A DNA stretch of 64,000 nucleotides from Pseudomonas frederiksbergensis (GTDB taxonomy: Bacteria; Pseudomonadota; Gammaproteobacteria; Pseudomonadales; Pseudomonadaceae), in NCBI RefSeq assembly GCF_000802155.2, contig NZ_JQGJ02000004.1:62001-126000 (forward strand), given 5' to 3'. The translations under genes were made by a program, and so were the position numbers. Positions 1 to 8,451 of this stretch are shown piece by piece. The stretch's first letter is position 1; the number at the start of each line of letters is the position of its first letter. Below the pieces are notes generated by a model that was given only the letters and a program-made list of their open reading frames with translations, was not told the DNA's origin and did no database searches.

Positions 1-177
1 AAAGCGATTCAGGAAAAAAGCTAGAAAAATTCCAGAAACATAGCTAATGGAATAGCTCCAAATATATGGGAGGAGGTTTAATAGGGCTAGATATAAACAA
101 TAGGTCGCAATGGTGTTTATTCCTCCGGTCAGAAGAAAACGGACGAATTTTATATCCTGCCATTTTATTGGGCTCAT
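1..177 (-). CDS. GtrA-family membrane protein, partial (runs off left edge)
   Basis: Reading the minus strand from an ATG at 177 gives 59 codons open to the window edge with no stop. The start, MSPIKWQDIKFVRFLLTGG, followed by hydrophobic stretches and a terminal FLAFFLNRF, matches the first half of GtrA/DPMS flippase-like proteins (usually about 120-150 residues, four membrane spans, inner membrane). GtrA proteins are thought to flip undecaprenyl-phosphate-linked sugars for O-antigen side-branch addition. The ATG lies 3 bases after the stop of the preceding fusion gene, so it is probably the last gene of the same operon. The C-terminal half is outside the window. The family call is from motif recognition only. 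Confidence 0.8.
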   Translation of the reverse strand, partial: MSPIKWQDIKFVRFLLTGGINTIATYCLYLALLNLLPYIWSYSISYVSGIFLAFFLNRF

Positions 178-180
178 TTT

Positions 181-1128
181 TCAATCAGCCTGTATTTTCT
201 TTTCGATCAGGAATTGGTCATAATCACGTATATAATCTTCCGCTGAGTAGTGCTCCGAAGCAAATACCAGTAGCACGGCATCTGAAGAGTATTTGTACTG
301 AATACCCCAAGTCATTGCGGGTAGGAAAAGGCCCAGCGTGTGTGAGTCCAGCACGAATTCCTGCCGATTGCTGCCGTTGTCCGCAACAACATGCACGGTT
401 CCCTTTACAGCTATCAAAAACTGGTGGCACTCGCGGTGCGCATGCTCCCCTCGGGTCTCCGCCGTTGGAACATTGGATACGAGAAAGTAACGTTTTACCG
501 CAAACGGGATATCTTGTTCAAATTCCCCTACGCTCAAACTGCCACGGATATCTATGGCTTCTAGCATCCGGTGCAACGTCACGCCGCATGGGTGAACCTC
601 GGATTTACCAATCTTACTGGGACCTTCCACTACGGAGCCGTTGGACGGCTTAGCATCTACATAGCCGATGATTTTTGCGGGGTTACCCACAACAATGGCA
701 TTTGGTGGGACTGATTTCGTAACGACTGCGCCAGCGCCCACCATGGCTGATGAGCCGATGATGATTCCTGGCAAAATGGTCGAGTTTGCTCCCAAGGACG
801 CCCCTTTTTTGATGGTCGTTCTGGTGAACTCTGTTGGATAAACTTTGCTCCTAGGGAATAGGTCGTTAGTGAACGTCACATTCGGGCCGACGAAGACGTC
901 GTCCTCGAGTGTAATTCCATCCCATACCTGGACACCGCATTTGAGTGTAACTCGAGAACCAATAATGACGTCGTTTTCGATAAACACGTGGTCGCAAATA
1001 TTGCAGTCTTCGCCAATTCGAGCTTCAGGCAATACATGCGCGAACGCCCAAATTCTAGAGCCGGAACCAATGTTAGATGATTCACATAGCGCATTATCGT
1101 GAACGAAGTAATCTTTTGAACCATTCAT
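181..1128 (-). CDS. Bifunctional sugar N-acetyltransferase / dTDP-4-keto-6-deoxyhexose 3,4-ketoisomerase (WxcM-like)
   Basis: The 315 residues hold two domains. Residues about 10-155 carry hexapeptide repeats of a left-handed beta-helix acetyltransferase (for example [10 protein letters not shown] and VGAGAVVTK, then [10 protein letters not shown]). Residues about 175-315 are a cupin of the FdtA/WxcM type with the signature RGEHAH (226-231, the family's catalytic histidines) and the usual C-terminal YIRDYDQF. In the Fdt/Qdt pathway these steps are separate proteins: isomerisation of the 4-keto sugar to a 3-keto sugar, and acetylation of the 3-amino sugar. The aminotransferase catalysing the middle step lies at 2061-3170. 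Galacto or gluco product cannot be told from sequence. The start overlaps the preceding glycosyltransferase stop (ATGA-type overlap). Confidence 0.85.
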   Translation of the reverse strand: MNGSKDYFVHDNALCESSNIGSGSRIWAFAHVLPEARIGEDCNICDHVFIENDVIIGSRVTLKCGVQVWDGITLEDDVFVGPNVTFTNDLFPRSKVYPTEFTRTTIKKGASLGANSTILPGIIIGSSAMVGAGAVVTKSVPPNAIVVGNPAKIIGYVDAKPSNGSVVEGPSKIGKSEVHPCGVTLHRMLEAIDIRGSLSVGEFEQDIPFAVKRYFLVSNVPTAETRGEHAHRECHQFLIAVKGTVHVVADNGSNRQEFVLDSHTLGLFLPAMTWGIQYKYSSDAVLLVFASEHYSAEDYIRDYDQFLIEKKIQAD

Positions 1129-2059
1129 TTTTTTGTTCCGAATTCAAAAATTTTCATGGGGATCGTCAAAGGGCGCCCTTTAGTATTCTCATAGGTTCGC
1201 CATGCATAGGAACCGATGACCCCCAGTCCCAGCAGGTTCAGGCTGCCTAGTAAGGTAATGGTGAATAAAGTCATGGCATAGCCAGGAACATCTATGAGGC
1301 CTCCCAGTTTGGCCAGAACTACGCTAAGTCCATACAGCGCTGAAAGTGCCGACCCTGCTGCGCCTACACGAATGAGTAGCCGTATGGGCAGGTCGGTAAA
1401 TGAGAAAACACTATCCATCAAATAGTTTATTTTTTTCTTAGCGTCCAAGCGGATTTTCCATGTTCTCTTGCGACGCGAGAATAGTGAACGATTTGACGTC
1501 GGAAGCCGAGCCAGAAAATCTGGGCGATTAACGAACTGTGCCGCTCTTCGAGCTTAAGCAGATTATCCCGAAATTCCAAATTACATCCGAACATGTCTAC
1601 GCCCCCGGCGGGCATTTCCGGAATAACGTATCGCTTGTAGAGGCTCCAGAATATTTTCGATGCCAGTTTAGATAGAAAAGGATCTTGCCGGCTCTCCCGC
1701 ACCCCAACTACGACATCCACAGGCTCGGTATTGAGCAAGCGATTCATAGTAAGAACGAGACTCGGTGGCTCCTGTAGATCAGCCGCCATTACAGCAAAGG
1801 TTCTACCTTTACCATGCTGCAAGCCCGTTCTGATGGCCATGAAGGAACCGAAGTTTTTGGACAACAGAATCAACTGTGACGAAAACTTCTGATGGGGCAG
1901 GCTTTCCCGCAGGATTTCATAGGAGCGATCTGGGCTTCCGTCTACGACAAAAACCACTTCTAGAGAGCCTTGAAGTTCGATATTCAGGTTATCGACAGCC
2001 GCCAGCAGTGACGGAAGCGAGTCCTCGTTGCGATAGACGGGAATAACCAATGAACGCAC
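1125..2059 (-). CDS. GtrB-like bactoprenol glycosyltransferase, reading frame split by a -1 shift at an A7 run
   Basis: Two overlapping frames together make one family-2 glycosyltransferase of about 311 residues, the usual GtrB length. The first (GTG start at 2059, stop at 1427) has the catalytic domain with VVDGSPDRS (38-46) and AADLQEP with Asp94. It ends WTLRKK-stop. The second frame continues [18 protein letters not shown] and carries the two C-terminal membrane segments typical of GtrB. The junction is A_AAA_AAA in the zero frame, directly followed by TAA. GtrB loads a sugar from a nucleotide donor onto undecaprenyl phosphate at the inner membrane. Options are programmed frameshifting, separate translation of the membrane part (an ATG lies at 1418), an inactivating mutation, or a base-call error. 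The GTG start follows the aminotransferase stop by one base. Confidence 0.75.
1430..1436 (-). other. A7 slippery heptamer at the GtrB frame junction
   Basis: On the minus strand the codons run CTA AGA AAA AAA TAA. The last A of AGA plus the two AAA codons form A_AAA_AAA, an ideal tandem-slippage sequence for -1 ribosomal frameshifting, and the zero-frame stop follows at once. A -1 slip yields ...[10 protein letters not shown]..., the continuation expected for the family. I see no strong Shine-Dalgarno-like stimulator 10-14 bases upstream and did not fold the downstream RNA. Confidence 0.6.
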
Positions 2060-2060
2060 G

Positions 2061-3170
2061 TTAAACTCTCTGTTTGAAGTAGCTTGTCACAGCTTCAACT
2101 ACGCGATTGGTTTGTGCGTCGCTCAGCCCTGGAAAGCACGGTAAGGATACCACCTGAGAGCTGATTGACTCGGTAACTGGCAGCTCAAAGGTTTCTTTTA
2201 GTACATAGGCGGTTTGCCGATGGTCAGGAACAGGGTAGTGAACATCTGTAGCGATCCCCTGTTTGCTTAGGTAGGTCGTAAACGTTTCTCTGTCTTCGAC
2301 GCGTATTACAAACAGGTGTGCGACATAGTCATCGCCCAGGCTTGTAGGAAGTTTAACCGGCAAGTTTGCAAAGGCCTCACAATACTTTTTGGCAATTGCG
2401 CGACGTTGTTCGTTCCATTGGTCCAGTAGGGGTAATTTGACTCGAAGAATTGCAGCTTGCATCTCGTCAAGACGACTATTGCGGCCCGAGGCGGAGGTAA
2501 CGTGGTACTTCGTCGACCAGCCATACTGACGTAACTTGAGCAAGCGCGCTGCTAGCTCGTCAGAGCATGTGACTATGGCTCCGCCATCTCCTAGAGCTCC
2601 CAGGTTCTTGGTCGGATAGAAGCTGAAGCAGGCAAGATCGCCGAAGGAGCCACACTGGCCGTTAGCTAACCGTGCGCCATGAGACTGCGCGCAGTCTTCC
2701 ACAACCGCCGCCCCGGCAGCCTTGGAAATTTCGTAGATGTTCTCTATGTCGGCCATTCGCCCGTAGAGGTGGGTGACGATTACAGCCTTTACTGGGGTAA
2801 ATAGGGCATTTCTCAACGATTCGGTGCACATGGTCAGGGACTCGTCATCCACATCGACATATACCGGCTCGGCGCCAACTGCACGAATGGCGGTGCTGCT
2901 GTAGAAGCCAGCATTGGCCACCGTGATGACGCGATCACCTGGACCTACTCCAAGGCTAAGGAGCGCAATCTCCAACGCTTCGGAACCATTGGCGACAGAA
3001 ACGCAGCGTGTTGCACCCACATAGTCGGCAAACTCCCGCTCAAAGGATTTGACCTCTTCGCCCAAAATGTACCAATGTCTGTTAACTACCCGCATGAGGG
3101 GTTCGGAAAAGTCAATGCCTGCGTTGGCCGCGACAGCAGAAAACAACGGAACGGGTTGATTTACTTCCAT
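2061..3170 (-). CDS. PLP-dependent sugar 3-aminotransferase (DegT/DnrJ/EryC1 family, FdtB/QdtB-like)
   Basis: This 369-residue protein is of typical family length. The PLP lysine is Lys188 in SFYPTKNLGALGDGG, and the cofactor-ring aspartate lies in VEDCAQSHGA (157-166). Family members convert a nucleotide-linked keto sugar to the amino sugar using glutamate. With the fused ketoisomerase/acetyltransferase next to it, the likely reaction is 3-amination of a dTDP-3-keto-6-deoxyhexose, giving Fuc3N or Qui3N. The genes for the upstream dTDP-4-keto-6-deoxyglucose precursor (rmlA/rmlB) are not in the window. The gene lies between the GtrII-like transferase (171-base gap) and the GtrB-like gene (1-base gap), which suggests one operon. 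Substrate assignment is inferred from context. Confidence 0.85.
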   Translation of the reverse strand: MEVNQPVPLFSAVAANAGIDFSEPLMRVVNRHWYILGEEVKSFEREFADYVGATRCVSVANGSEALEIALLSLGVGPGDRVITVANAGFYSSTAIRAVGAEPVYVDVDDESLTMCTESLRNALFTPVKAVIVTHLYGRMADIENIYEISKAAGAAVVEDCAQSHGARLANGQCGSFGDLACFSFYPTKNLGALGDGGAIVTCSDELAARLLKLRQYGWSTKYHVTSASGRNSRLDEMQAAILRVKLPLLDQWNEQRRAIAKKYCEAFANLPVKLPTSLGDDYVAHLFVIRVEDRETFTTYLSKQGIATDVHYPVPDHRQTAYVLKETFELPVTESISSQVVSLPCFPGLSDAQTNRVVEAVTSYFKQRV

Positions 3171-3341
3171 GATCCATCCAAAAATGTTGACTAACCGCTA
3201 GGTGCGAAATGTTACTACATAATTCGCAATATTTGTCGAGCTAAACCACTTCGTTCTGAGTCATTTCGAGGTGATTTCGGCATGCGAGTATTCGCCTTTT
3301 CTTCAGCGTGTCGCGGAGCCCCTTCGGGGGGCAAGACCTCT

Positions 3342-5510
3342 TCAGAGGCCTGTCTGCTTATATTGTGCATGGGTAGGGTCTGGGGTTTCGGACAGCTTGA
3401 TCAGATAAACTCCATCTTCCAACCGGACTGAGCCCGGCGCAGGCCATATAGGCATGTCTTTAAACTTTGGCGTCAGTTCTATTCGTTGGGTGGGGTGTAT
3501 TACAGATAGGTTTTGGAATCCTATCAGCTGCATGTATCTGATCATTCTATTAGCGTTTCCGTCGTCCCAGTCAAAAAATGACGCGCTCATCGTAGAGGAG
3601 CTGGGAGAAGGGTATCTGCTGACGAAGGAAAGTTTTCCATATATATCTATAGACGCCAATGTGTCTCGGTCAAAATTTGGATTTACCTCGGCGATCCGCG
3701 AGTAAATAGCTTGAGCGGTGAGGCGGTCATGTGTGGTTGCTAATATCGTGCTAGCCGCATATTGACCATTGATGGTTATCATCTGGAATATTAGGATGGA
3801 TGTAAGAGCAACACCGAATATGCGAAGAGCTCCTTTGTTCTGAAGAATAACCATCACGCTCATCCAGCTAATAAAAGATATGGCGAGCATGGAGCGCAGT
3901 GGGAGGTATGCTCCCCCAGTGACAAAATGTAGTAGAAATGGGGAGATGAGCAGGGCGCAGATGAATAGAGTCATGCGCAGGCAGGCTACCCACGTCTTCT
4001 GGGTAACCAAGAACAATATGGAAAAACCTAAAGCGACTGCGGAACTAAAAAACGCTACGCCATAAGCCCGCTCTGAGCCGGTATATATTTTGAACATTTC
4101 CTCGAAGGTTAACGAGAATATAAGCAGTGGGTCAGTTATTAGTGCGTCTATTCGTAGGAAGCTATCCAGGTAGCCATAGTTTGCGGGGTAAAAGTGCTTT
4201 GCAATTTTGTTGAGTAGAAAATAGAGAGCTAGGCCAGCAAGAAATACCGCGATTAAATAACTTACCCGCTTGAATGCGGATTCTAGAAGCGCTGTTTGCT
4301 CGGTCGTCTTATCTTTGAATGCAAATATGACGCTGCCTATCCCAATGACCATGTAAAACATAATTAGTGATTGATAGGCTCCTACTGCAAGCGCCAAGCA
4401 GAGACTCGCGATGATCATTAGGAGGATTTTGGTACGATTGAATTGGTTGGAAAGGTTCAAACGCGTCGTGATGTATACGGCTATAGAGAGGCACATCACT
4501 CCCAGCCCTGCCGATGGTAAATTTGAATAAAACTCGCCTATGAACCACCAGATCGGATGAGCGACGAACACGCAGTATGCTAAGGCGGTAGCCCAATTGA
4601 ACTTCAGGTTGTGTGCTCGGAGAATTACCATATAGGAGATCGCCAAACATGCATAGAAGAACAGGTTTGGAGCAAAAGGCAAAACCGGTAATGGAAAAAT
4701 GAATTTCTCAACAAGAAACGCGGTCCATCTGCCATCTGATATCCAAGCTGACGGATCAGTTCGATATGCACCTACTTCATCGTCTACTGATAAAAAAAAG
4801 CTGGTGACAGGGATCAGGTTTAGGGCGATGCCGATGCCAAACAATATAATAAATTCGGAGGCCGAAAATTGATCTTTGTGTAACGCGTTTTTCAGCTGTT
4901 TTATCCACAGAGTGTCCTTCTCTGCAAATGCCAAGATGGCGGTGTGCCAATTAACCCAGATGAGTGTGGCTAGTGTGATTAGAACGGCAAGTACGAAAGC
5001 TACACTAATCCTTGCAATGTCCAGAGCTTCGCTATCTATTCGAATTCTGATTTGCGGGTCGATCGAGCCCGGTGGCGCTACGAAAACCGTCCGGTTATTT
5101 CTTATACCTTTTTGCAACTCAAAGGTAGGGTTGACGTCATCCAATGAAACAGATTTTCGATACGCTAGTAAATTGATGCTAACTGATTTAAGGTAAAACG
5201 TTCCCGCTTTCTCAAGGGGGTCCCAGCGCAGCTCGTCATCGTACAAAGGCAGTCTAAACTGAAATGTTGTTCGTGAGGAGTCGAGCTTTGCAAATGCAGA
5301 ATTCTGTTCCGAATAGGATGAAAGTTTTTTATAGAACAGTTGCGACGTTTCCCCGGGAAAATTTAGGGTCTCGATTTTGAGCGTGGGCGTTAGGATGGGA
5401 GTTTTCAAGAGGGCCCATGTAAGCGCCAGCGTAAGAGTGCAACCAAGGATCGCCCATTTTAGAATGCTCTTTGTTTTAGTCCAGAATCCGATATGCATGC
5501 TTGCGCTCAC
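3342..5510 (-). CDS. GtrII-like polytopic membrane glycosyltransferase
   Basis: The 722-residue integral membrane protein has one N-terminal span (about 17-37), an approximately 130-residue region rich in polar and beta-type sequence, a second span (about 167-187), then many further hydrophobic segments. After about residue 240 comes a GtrII-type signature, SVDDEVGAYR followed by SDGRW (Asp243/Asp244, GRW 260-262). Such Gtr proteins move a sugar from undecaprenyl phosphate to O-antigen on the periplasmic side. It is the first gene of the minus-strand cluster. A GTG at 5510 and an in-frame ATG at 5498 are both possible starts. The sequence is AT-richer than the core genes nearby, which suggests horizontal acquisition. 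The acceptor is unknown. Confidence 0.7.
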   Translation of the reverse strand: MSASMHIGFWTKTKSILKWAILGCTLTLALTWALLKTPILTPTLKIETLNFPGETSQLFYKKLSSYSEQNSAFAKLDSSRTTFQFRLPLYDDELRWDPLEKAGTFYLKSVSINLLAYRKSVSLDDVNPTFELQKGIRNNRTVFVAPPGSIDPQIRIRIDSEALDIARISVAFVLAVLITLATLIWVNWHTAILAFAEKDTLWIKQLKNALHKDQFSASEFIILFGIGIALNLIPVTSFFLSVDDEVGAYRTDPSAWISDGRWTAFLVEKFIFPLPVLPFAPNLFFYACLAISYMVILRAHNLKFNWATALAYCVFVAHPIWWFIGEFYSNLPSAGLGVMCLSIAVYITTRLNLSNQFNRTKILLMIIASLCLALAVGAYQSLIMFYMVIGIGSVIFAFKDKTTEQTALLESAFKRVSYLIAVFLAGLALYFLLNKIAKHFYPANYGYLDSFLRIDALITDPLLIFSLTFEEMFKIYTGSERAYGVAFFSSAVALGFSILFLVTQKTWVACLRMTLFICALLISPFLLHFVTGGAYLPLRSMLAISFISWMSVMVILQNKGALRIFGVALTSILIFQMITINGQYAASTILATTHDRLTAQAIYSRIAEVNPNFDRDTLASIDIYGKLSFVSRYPSPSSSTMSASFFDWDDGNANRMIRYMQLIGFQNLSVIHPTQRIELTPKFKDMPIWPAPGSVRLEDGVYLIKLSETPDPTHAQYKQTGL

Positions 5511-5864
5511 TTCCCTATACCTTGCTCGTTTAACTCTGTTTGTGATTGCCTGAGTGGCCTATGAACTTCGGCTTGATGGGGCCAGGCATGATAGCTGGCG
5601 GTCCGCAGAAGCGACTGGCTGGGTCTAAATTCGCGTCCGGGAGTATACCTTCTCGCCCGGCTAACCGCAGTACAGAAGGACCGGATTGACGGTGCGGATT
5701 TATGGCTGTTGGAGTGAGGGGACAGGTTGTCATGGCGTTTTGAATCGACGCGGGGCTCTCTCACGCTCCGATACCTGTTATTTTATCTGTAATGGACCCC
5801 CTTACCCCAGTACAATGTTGCCGCAGATTCAATCTGCTGCGTATGCCAGAATGGAATAGAAAAT
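5511..5864. other. Divergent intergenic region between the gtr cluster and wbpM
   Basis: This 354-base spacer separates two divergent units. No convincing gene was seen; the short frames here lack good starts and family resemblance. A TACAAT -10-like hexamer at 5811-5816 precedes wbpM but has only a weak -35. The wording of the middle part (about 5600-5760) looks familiar from other Pseudomonas intergenic regions, but I cannot confirm that it is repeated. No complete JUMPstart/ops motif was found. Confidence 0.4.
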
Positions 5865-7859
5865 ATGGACAGAATGCGCGACTACCTGCTGCGTTTGCCG
5901 CGCCGCCATAAACGATTGATCCAGGTTTTGACAGATGTGTTGCTCGTTTGGGCGGCGTTATGGTTGGCGTTCGTCGTCCGGCTGGGTATAGATGACGTTG
6001 CTAATCCTATAAGGGTGCATTTCTGGCTGTTCCTGTCTGCACCGATTGTGGCCATCCCCCTCTTCATCCGCTTCGGCATGTACCGCGCCGTCATGCGCTA
6101 TTTCGGCAACGACGCCCTTGTCGCCATCATTAAAGCTGTCAGCCTCTCCTCCCTGATCCTGGCCGTCGTCGTCTACTGGTACAGCAACCACCAGACCGTC
6201 GTCCCCCGTTCCATTATCTTCAACTACTGGTGGCTGAGCATGGTCATCATCGGTGGATTGCGCCTATGCATGCGCCAATACTTCATGGGGGATTGGTTCA
6301 CCGGCGGACAGCACATACCGTTTACCAATCGCGACGACGGCCTGACGAAAGTCGCGGTCTATGGCGCCGGTGTAGCGGGGAATCAGCTTGTCGCCGCCTT
6401 GCGCATGGGGAAAGTGATGCGGCCCGTGGCGTTTATCGATGACGATTCGAGTATCGCTGATCGATCGATTTCCGGGCTTCAAGTCTACAAGCCCAAGCAT
6501 ATTCAGCAAATGATCGATGTTACAGGCGCCCAGGAAATCCTTCTGGCCTTACCGTCCTCCACCCGCGCCCGTCGTAGGGAAATTCTCTCGATGCTCGAGC
6601 GTTTCCCCTTACACATTCGAAGCGTTCCCAATTTCACAGACCTCGCCAGCGGCCGGGTAAAAGTGGACGATATCCAGGAAGTGGATATCGCCGACTTGCT
6701 TGGTCGTGACGCCGTACCTGCCCAGCCTGACTTGCTTGAACGTTGTATCAAGGGCAAGACGGTATTGGTAACCGGGGCGGGCGGATCGATCGGTTCGGAG
6801 TTGTGTCGGCAGATCTTCTCGCTGAGGCCAACCACGCTTCTGCTGTTCGACCACAGCGAGTTCAACCTCTACAGCATCCTGTCCGAGTTGGAGCAGCGTG
6901 TTGATCGAGAGTCTGCTTCGGTGAAATTGTTGCCGATTCTGGGTTCTATCCGCCATCCGGATAAATTGCTGGATGTAATGAAAACCTGGAAGGTGGAAAC
7001 CGTCTACCACGCGGCAGCGTATAAACACGTGCCAATGGTGGAACACAACATCGCCGAAGGTGTGTTGAACAATGTCATCGGCACGCTGAACACCGCTCAG
7101 GCTGCCTTGCAGTCCGGGGTTTCCAACTTTGTGCTGATCTCTACAGACAAGGCGGTGCGCCCAACAAACGTCATGGGCAGTACCAAGCGTTTGGCTGAAT
7201 TGACACTTCAGGCCTTGAGTGGAGAGGTCGCCCCTGTATTGTTTGGCGATAAAGCCAACGTATCGCGGGTGAACAAAACCCGGTTCACCATGGTTCGTTT
7301 CGGCAACGTGTTGGGTTCCTCGGGTTCGGTAATCCCTTTATTCCACAGCCAGATCAAGTCCGGCGGTCCGCTGACCGTCACGCATCCAAAAATCACCCGT
7401 TACTTCATGACCATTCCCGAAGCCGCGCAGTTGGTGATCCAGGCTGGCTCCATGGGGCAGGGCGGGGATGTGTTCGTATTGGACATGGGCGAGCCGGTGA
7501 AAATCGTCGAGCTGGCGGAAAAGATGATTCATCTATCGGGCCTGAGCATTCGTTCCGAGCGTAATCCCCAGGGTGACATTTCCATAGAATTCACCGGTCT
7601 GCGGCCTGGTGAGAAGCTGTATGAGGAATTGCTGATCGGCGATAACGTTGCCGCAACCGAGCATCCCATGATCATGACGGCGAACGAGGATCATCTGCCT
7701 TGGGATACGCTGAAGTCCAAGCTCGGTGAGCTGCTCAATGCCGTTGAGAGCGACGATTACGCACGGGTGCGTCAGATGTTACGCGAAACTGTCCATGGCT
7801 ATACCCCCGACGATGAAATCGTCGATTGGATCTACCAGCAACGTCGCCTTGAACCCTGA
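5865..7859 (+). CDS. wbpM: UDP-GlcNAc 4,6-dehydratase / polysaccharide biosynthesis protein WbpM
   Basis: The 664 residues match the length of P. aeruginosa WbpM. Four membrane segments lie at about 20-130, an N-terminal Rossmann-like region at about 160-285 (GAGVAGNQ), and the C-terminal SDR catalytic domain begins with VTGAGGSIGSE (302-312). The active site shows the WbpM-type Ser-Met-Lys arrangement (VMGSTK, Met437 and Lys441) in place of the usual tyrosine. The enzyme makes the UDP-4-keto-6-deoxy sugar used for QuiNAc/FucNAc in O-antigen, at the inner membrane face. It is followed by a comEA-like gene, as in other Pseudomonas. Transcription diverges from the gtr cluster. Confidence 0.95.
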   Translation: MDRMRDYLLRLPRRHKRLIQVLTDVLLVWAALWLAFVVRLGIDDVANPIRVHFWLFLSAPIVAIPLFIRFGMYRAVMRYFGNDALVAIIKAVSLSSLILAVVVYWYSNHQTVVPRSIIFNYWWLSMVIIGGLRLCMRQYFMGDWFTGGQHIPFTNRDDGLTKVAVYGAGVAGNQLVAALRMGKVMRPVAFIDDDSSIADRSISGLQVYKPKHIQQMIDVTGAQEILLALPSSTRARRREILSMLERFPLHIRSVPNFTDLASGRVKVDDIQEVDIADLLGRDAVPAQPDLLERCIKGKTVLVTGAGGSIGSELCRQIFSLRPTTLLLFDHSEFNLYSILSELEQRVDRESASVKLLPILGSIRHPDKLLDVMKTWKVETVYHAAAYKHVPMVEHNIAEGVLNNVIGTLNTAQAALQSGVSNFVLISTDKAVRPTNVMGSTKRLAELTLQALSGEVAPVLFGDKANVSRVNKTRFTMVRFGNVLGSSGSVIPLFHSQIKSGGPLTVTHPKITRYFMTIPEAAQLVIQAGSMGQGGDVFVLDMGEPVKIVELAEKMIHLSGLSIRSERNPQGDISIEFTGLRPGEKLYEELLIGDNVAATEHPMIMTANEDHLPWDTLKSKLGELLNAVESDDYARVRQMLRETVHGYTPDDEIVDWIYQQRRLEP

Positions 7860-7888
7860 TTGTTACACACCTCGTAACGTACACACTT

Positions 7889-7916
7889 TTGACACCCCTT
7901 CATGATCGCCTAAGTT
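7889..7916 (+). promoter_or_regulatory. Possible sigma70 promoter for the comEA-like gene
   Basis: TTGACA at 7889-7894 is a perfect -35. TAAGTT at 7911-7916 follows after 16 bases and is a weak -10. It lies between the wbpM stop and a strong hairpin and would give a leader of about 50 bases. Confidence 0.4.
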
Positions 7917-7917
7917 T

Positions 7918-7946
7918 GAGAAGCAGCTTCGGAAAAGCTGCTTCTC
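7918..7946 (+). terminator. Perfect 12-bp hairpin after wbpM
   Basis: GAGAAGCAGCTT (7918-7929) pairs perfectly with AAGCTGCTTCTC (7935-7946) around loop CGGAA. No U-run follows, so it may be a leader or 3' end-protecting hairpin instead of a full intrinsic terminator. Confidence 0.5.
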
Positions 7947-7973
7947 TCTCAACGATGTCATGGAGCGTCATTT

Positions 7974-8309
7974 ATGCGTACAGGCTATTTCTACTCTCTG
8001 ATTTTTGCCTTTCTCACCAGCGCCTCGATTGCTGTTATCGCGGCGCCAGCGGTCAAACCAGGGACAATGGCCGCACCACAATCGGTGGAACAGTCGGTCC
8101 AAACGCAAAGTGCCAAGGTGGATCTGAACGGGGCGGATGCTGCGACGCTGCAGCGCGAGCTGTCAGGGATTGGCAAGGGTAAAGCAGACGCGATTGTTGC
8201 GTATCGGGAGAGTAATGGGCCGTTCTCTTCGGTGGACGAGTTGCTGGAGGTCAAGGGGATCGGAAAGGCGATTCTCGACAGGAACCGTGACAAGTTGGAA
8301 GTGAATTGA
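7974..8309 (+). CDS. ComEA-family helix-hairpin-helix DNA-binding protein, exported
   Basis: This 111-residue protein has an N-terminal signal-like segment (about 5-25, SLIFAFLTSASIAVIAAPA) and a C-terminal double helix-hairpin-helix domain with LSGIGKGKADAIVAYR and VKGIGKAILDRNRD. ComEA proteins bind DNA in the periplasm; single-domain forms like this are common next to wbpM in Pseudomonas, and a role in natural transformation is not proven. The ATG at 7974 gives a full signal peptide. An intrinsic terminator follows. Confidence 0.85.
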   Translation: MRTGYFYSLIFAFLTSASIAVIAAPAVKPGTMAAPQSVEQSVQTQSAKVDLNGADAATLQRELSGIGKGKADAIVAYRESNGPFSSVDELLEVKGIGKAILDRNRDKLEVN

Positions 8310-8326
8310 TGAGTGATTGAAGGGAG

Positions 8327-8352
8327 GGCCGGTCGAGTTGACTGGCCTTTTT
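8327..8352 (+). terminator. Intrinsic terminator after the comEA-like gene
   Basis: GGCCGGTC (8327-8334), loop GAGTT, GACTGGCC (8340-8347), then TTTTT. The stem has one G-U pair. Confidence 0.85.
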
Positions 8353-8421
8353 GCTATCTGGCGGAAGCAATCCGCTGGGAAGCCCTGCATTGGCATGGAA
8401 AGTGATTATCAGGATGTTATC

Positions 8422-8436
8422 GATTGTTCAACAATC
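8422..8436. promoter_or_regulatory. Palindromic operator upstream of the GntR regulator
   Basis: GATTGTT-C-AACAATC is a perfect 7-1-7 inverted repeat ending 15 bases before the regulator's ATG. The core TTGTTCAACAA fits the TnGTnnnACnA pattern known for FadR-subfamily GntR proteins, so autoregulation is likely. Confidence 0.7.
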
Positions 8437-8451
8437 TAAGGGCCCCCCTCA

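Noticed and set aside
91..120. Apparent frameshift in the partial GtrA gene
   Set aside because: A first reading suggested a shift, but re-reading the bases gave one continuous frame through to the window edge.
5507..5764. Short minus-strand frames of 67 and 85 codons between the gtr cluster and wbpM
   Set aside because: Overlapping frames in different phases with no recognisable family; treated as non-coding.
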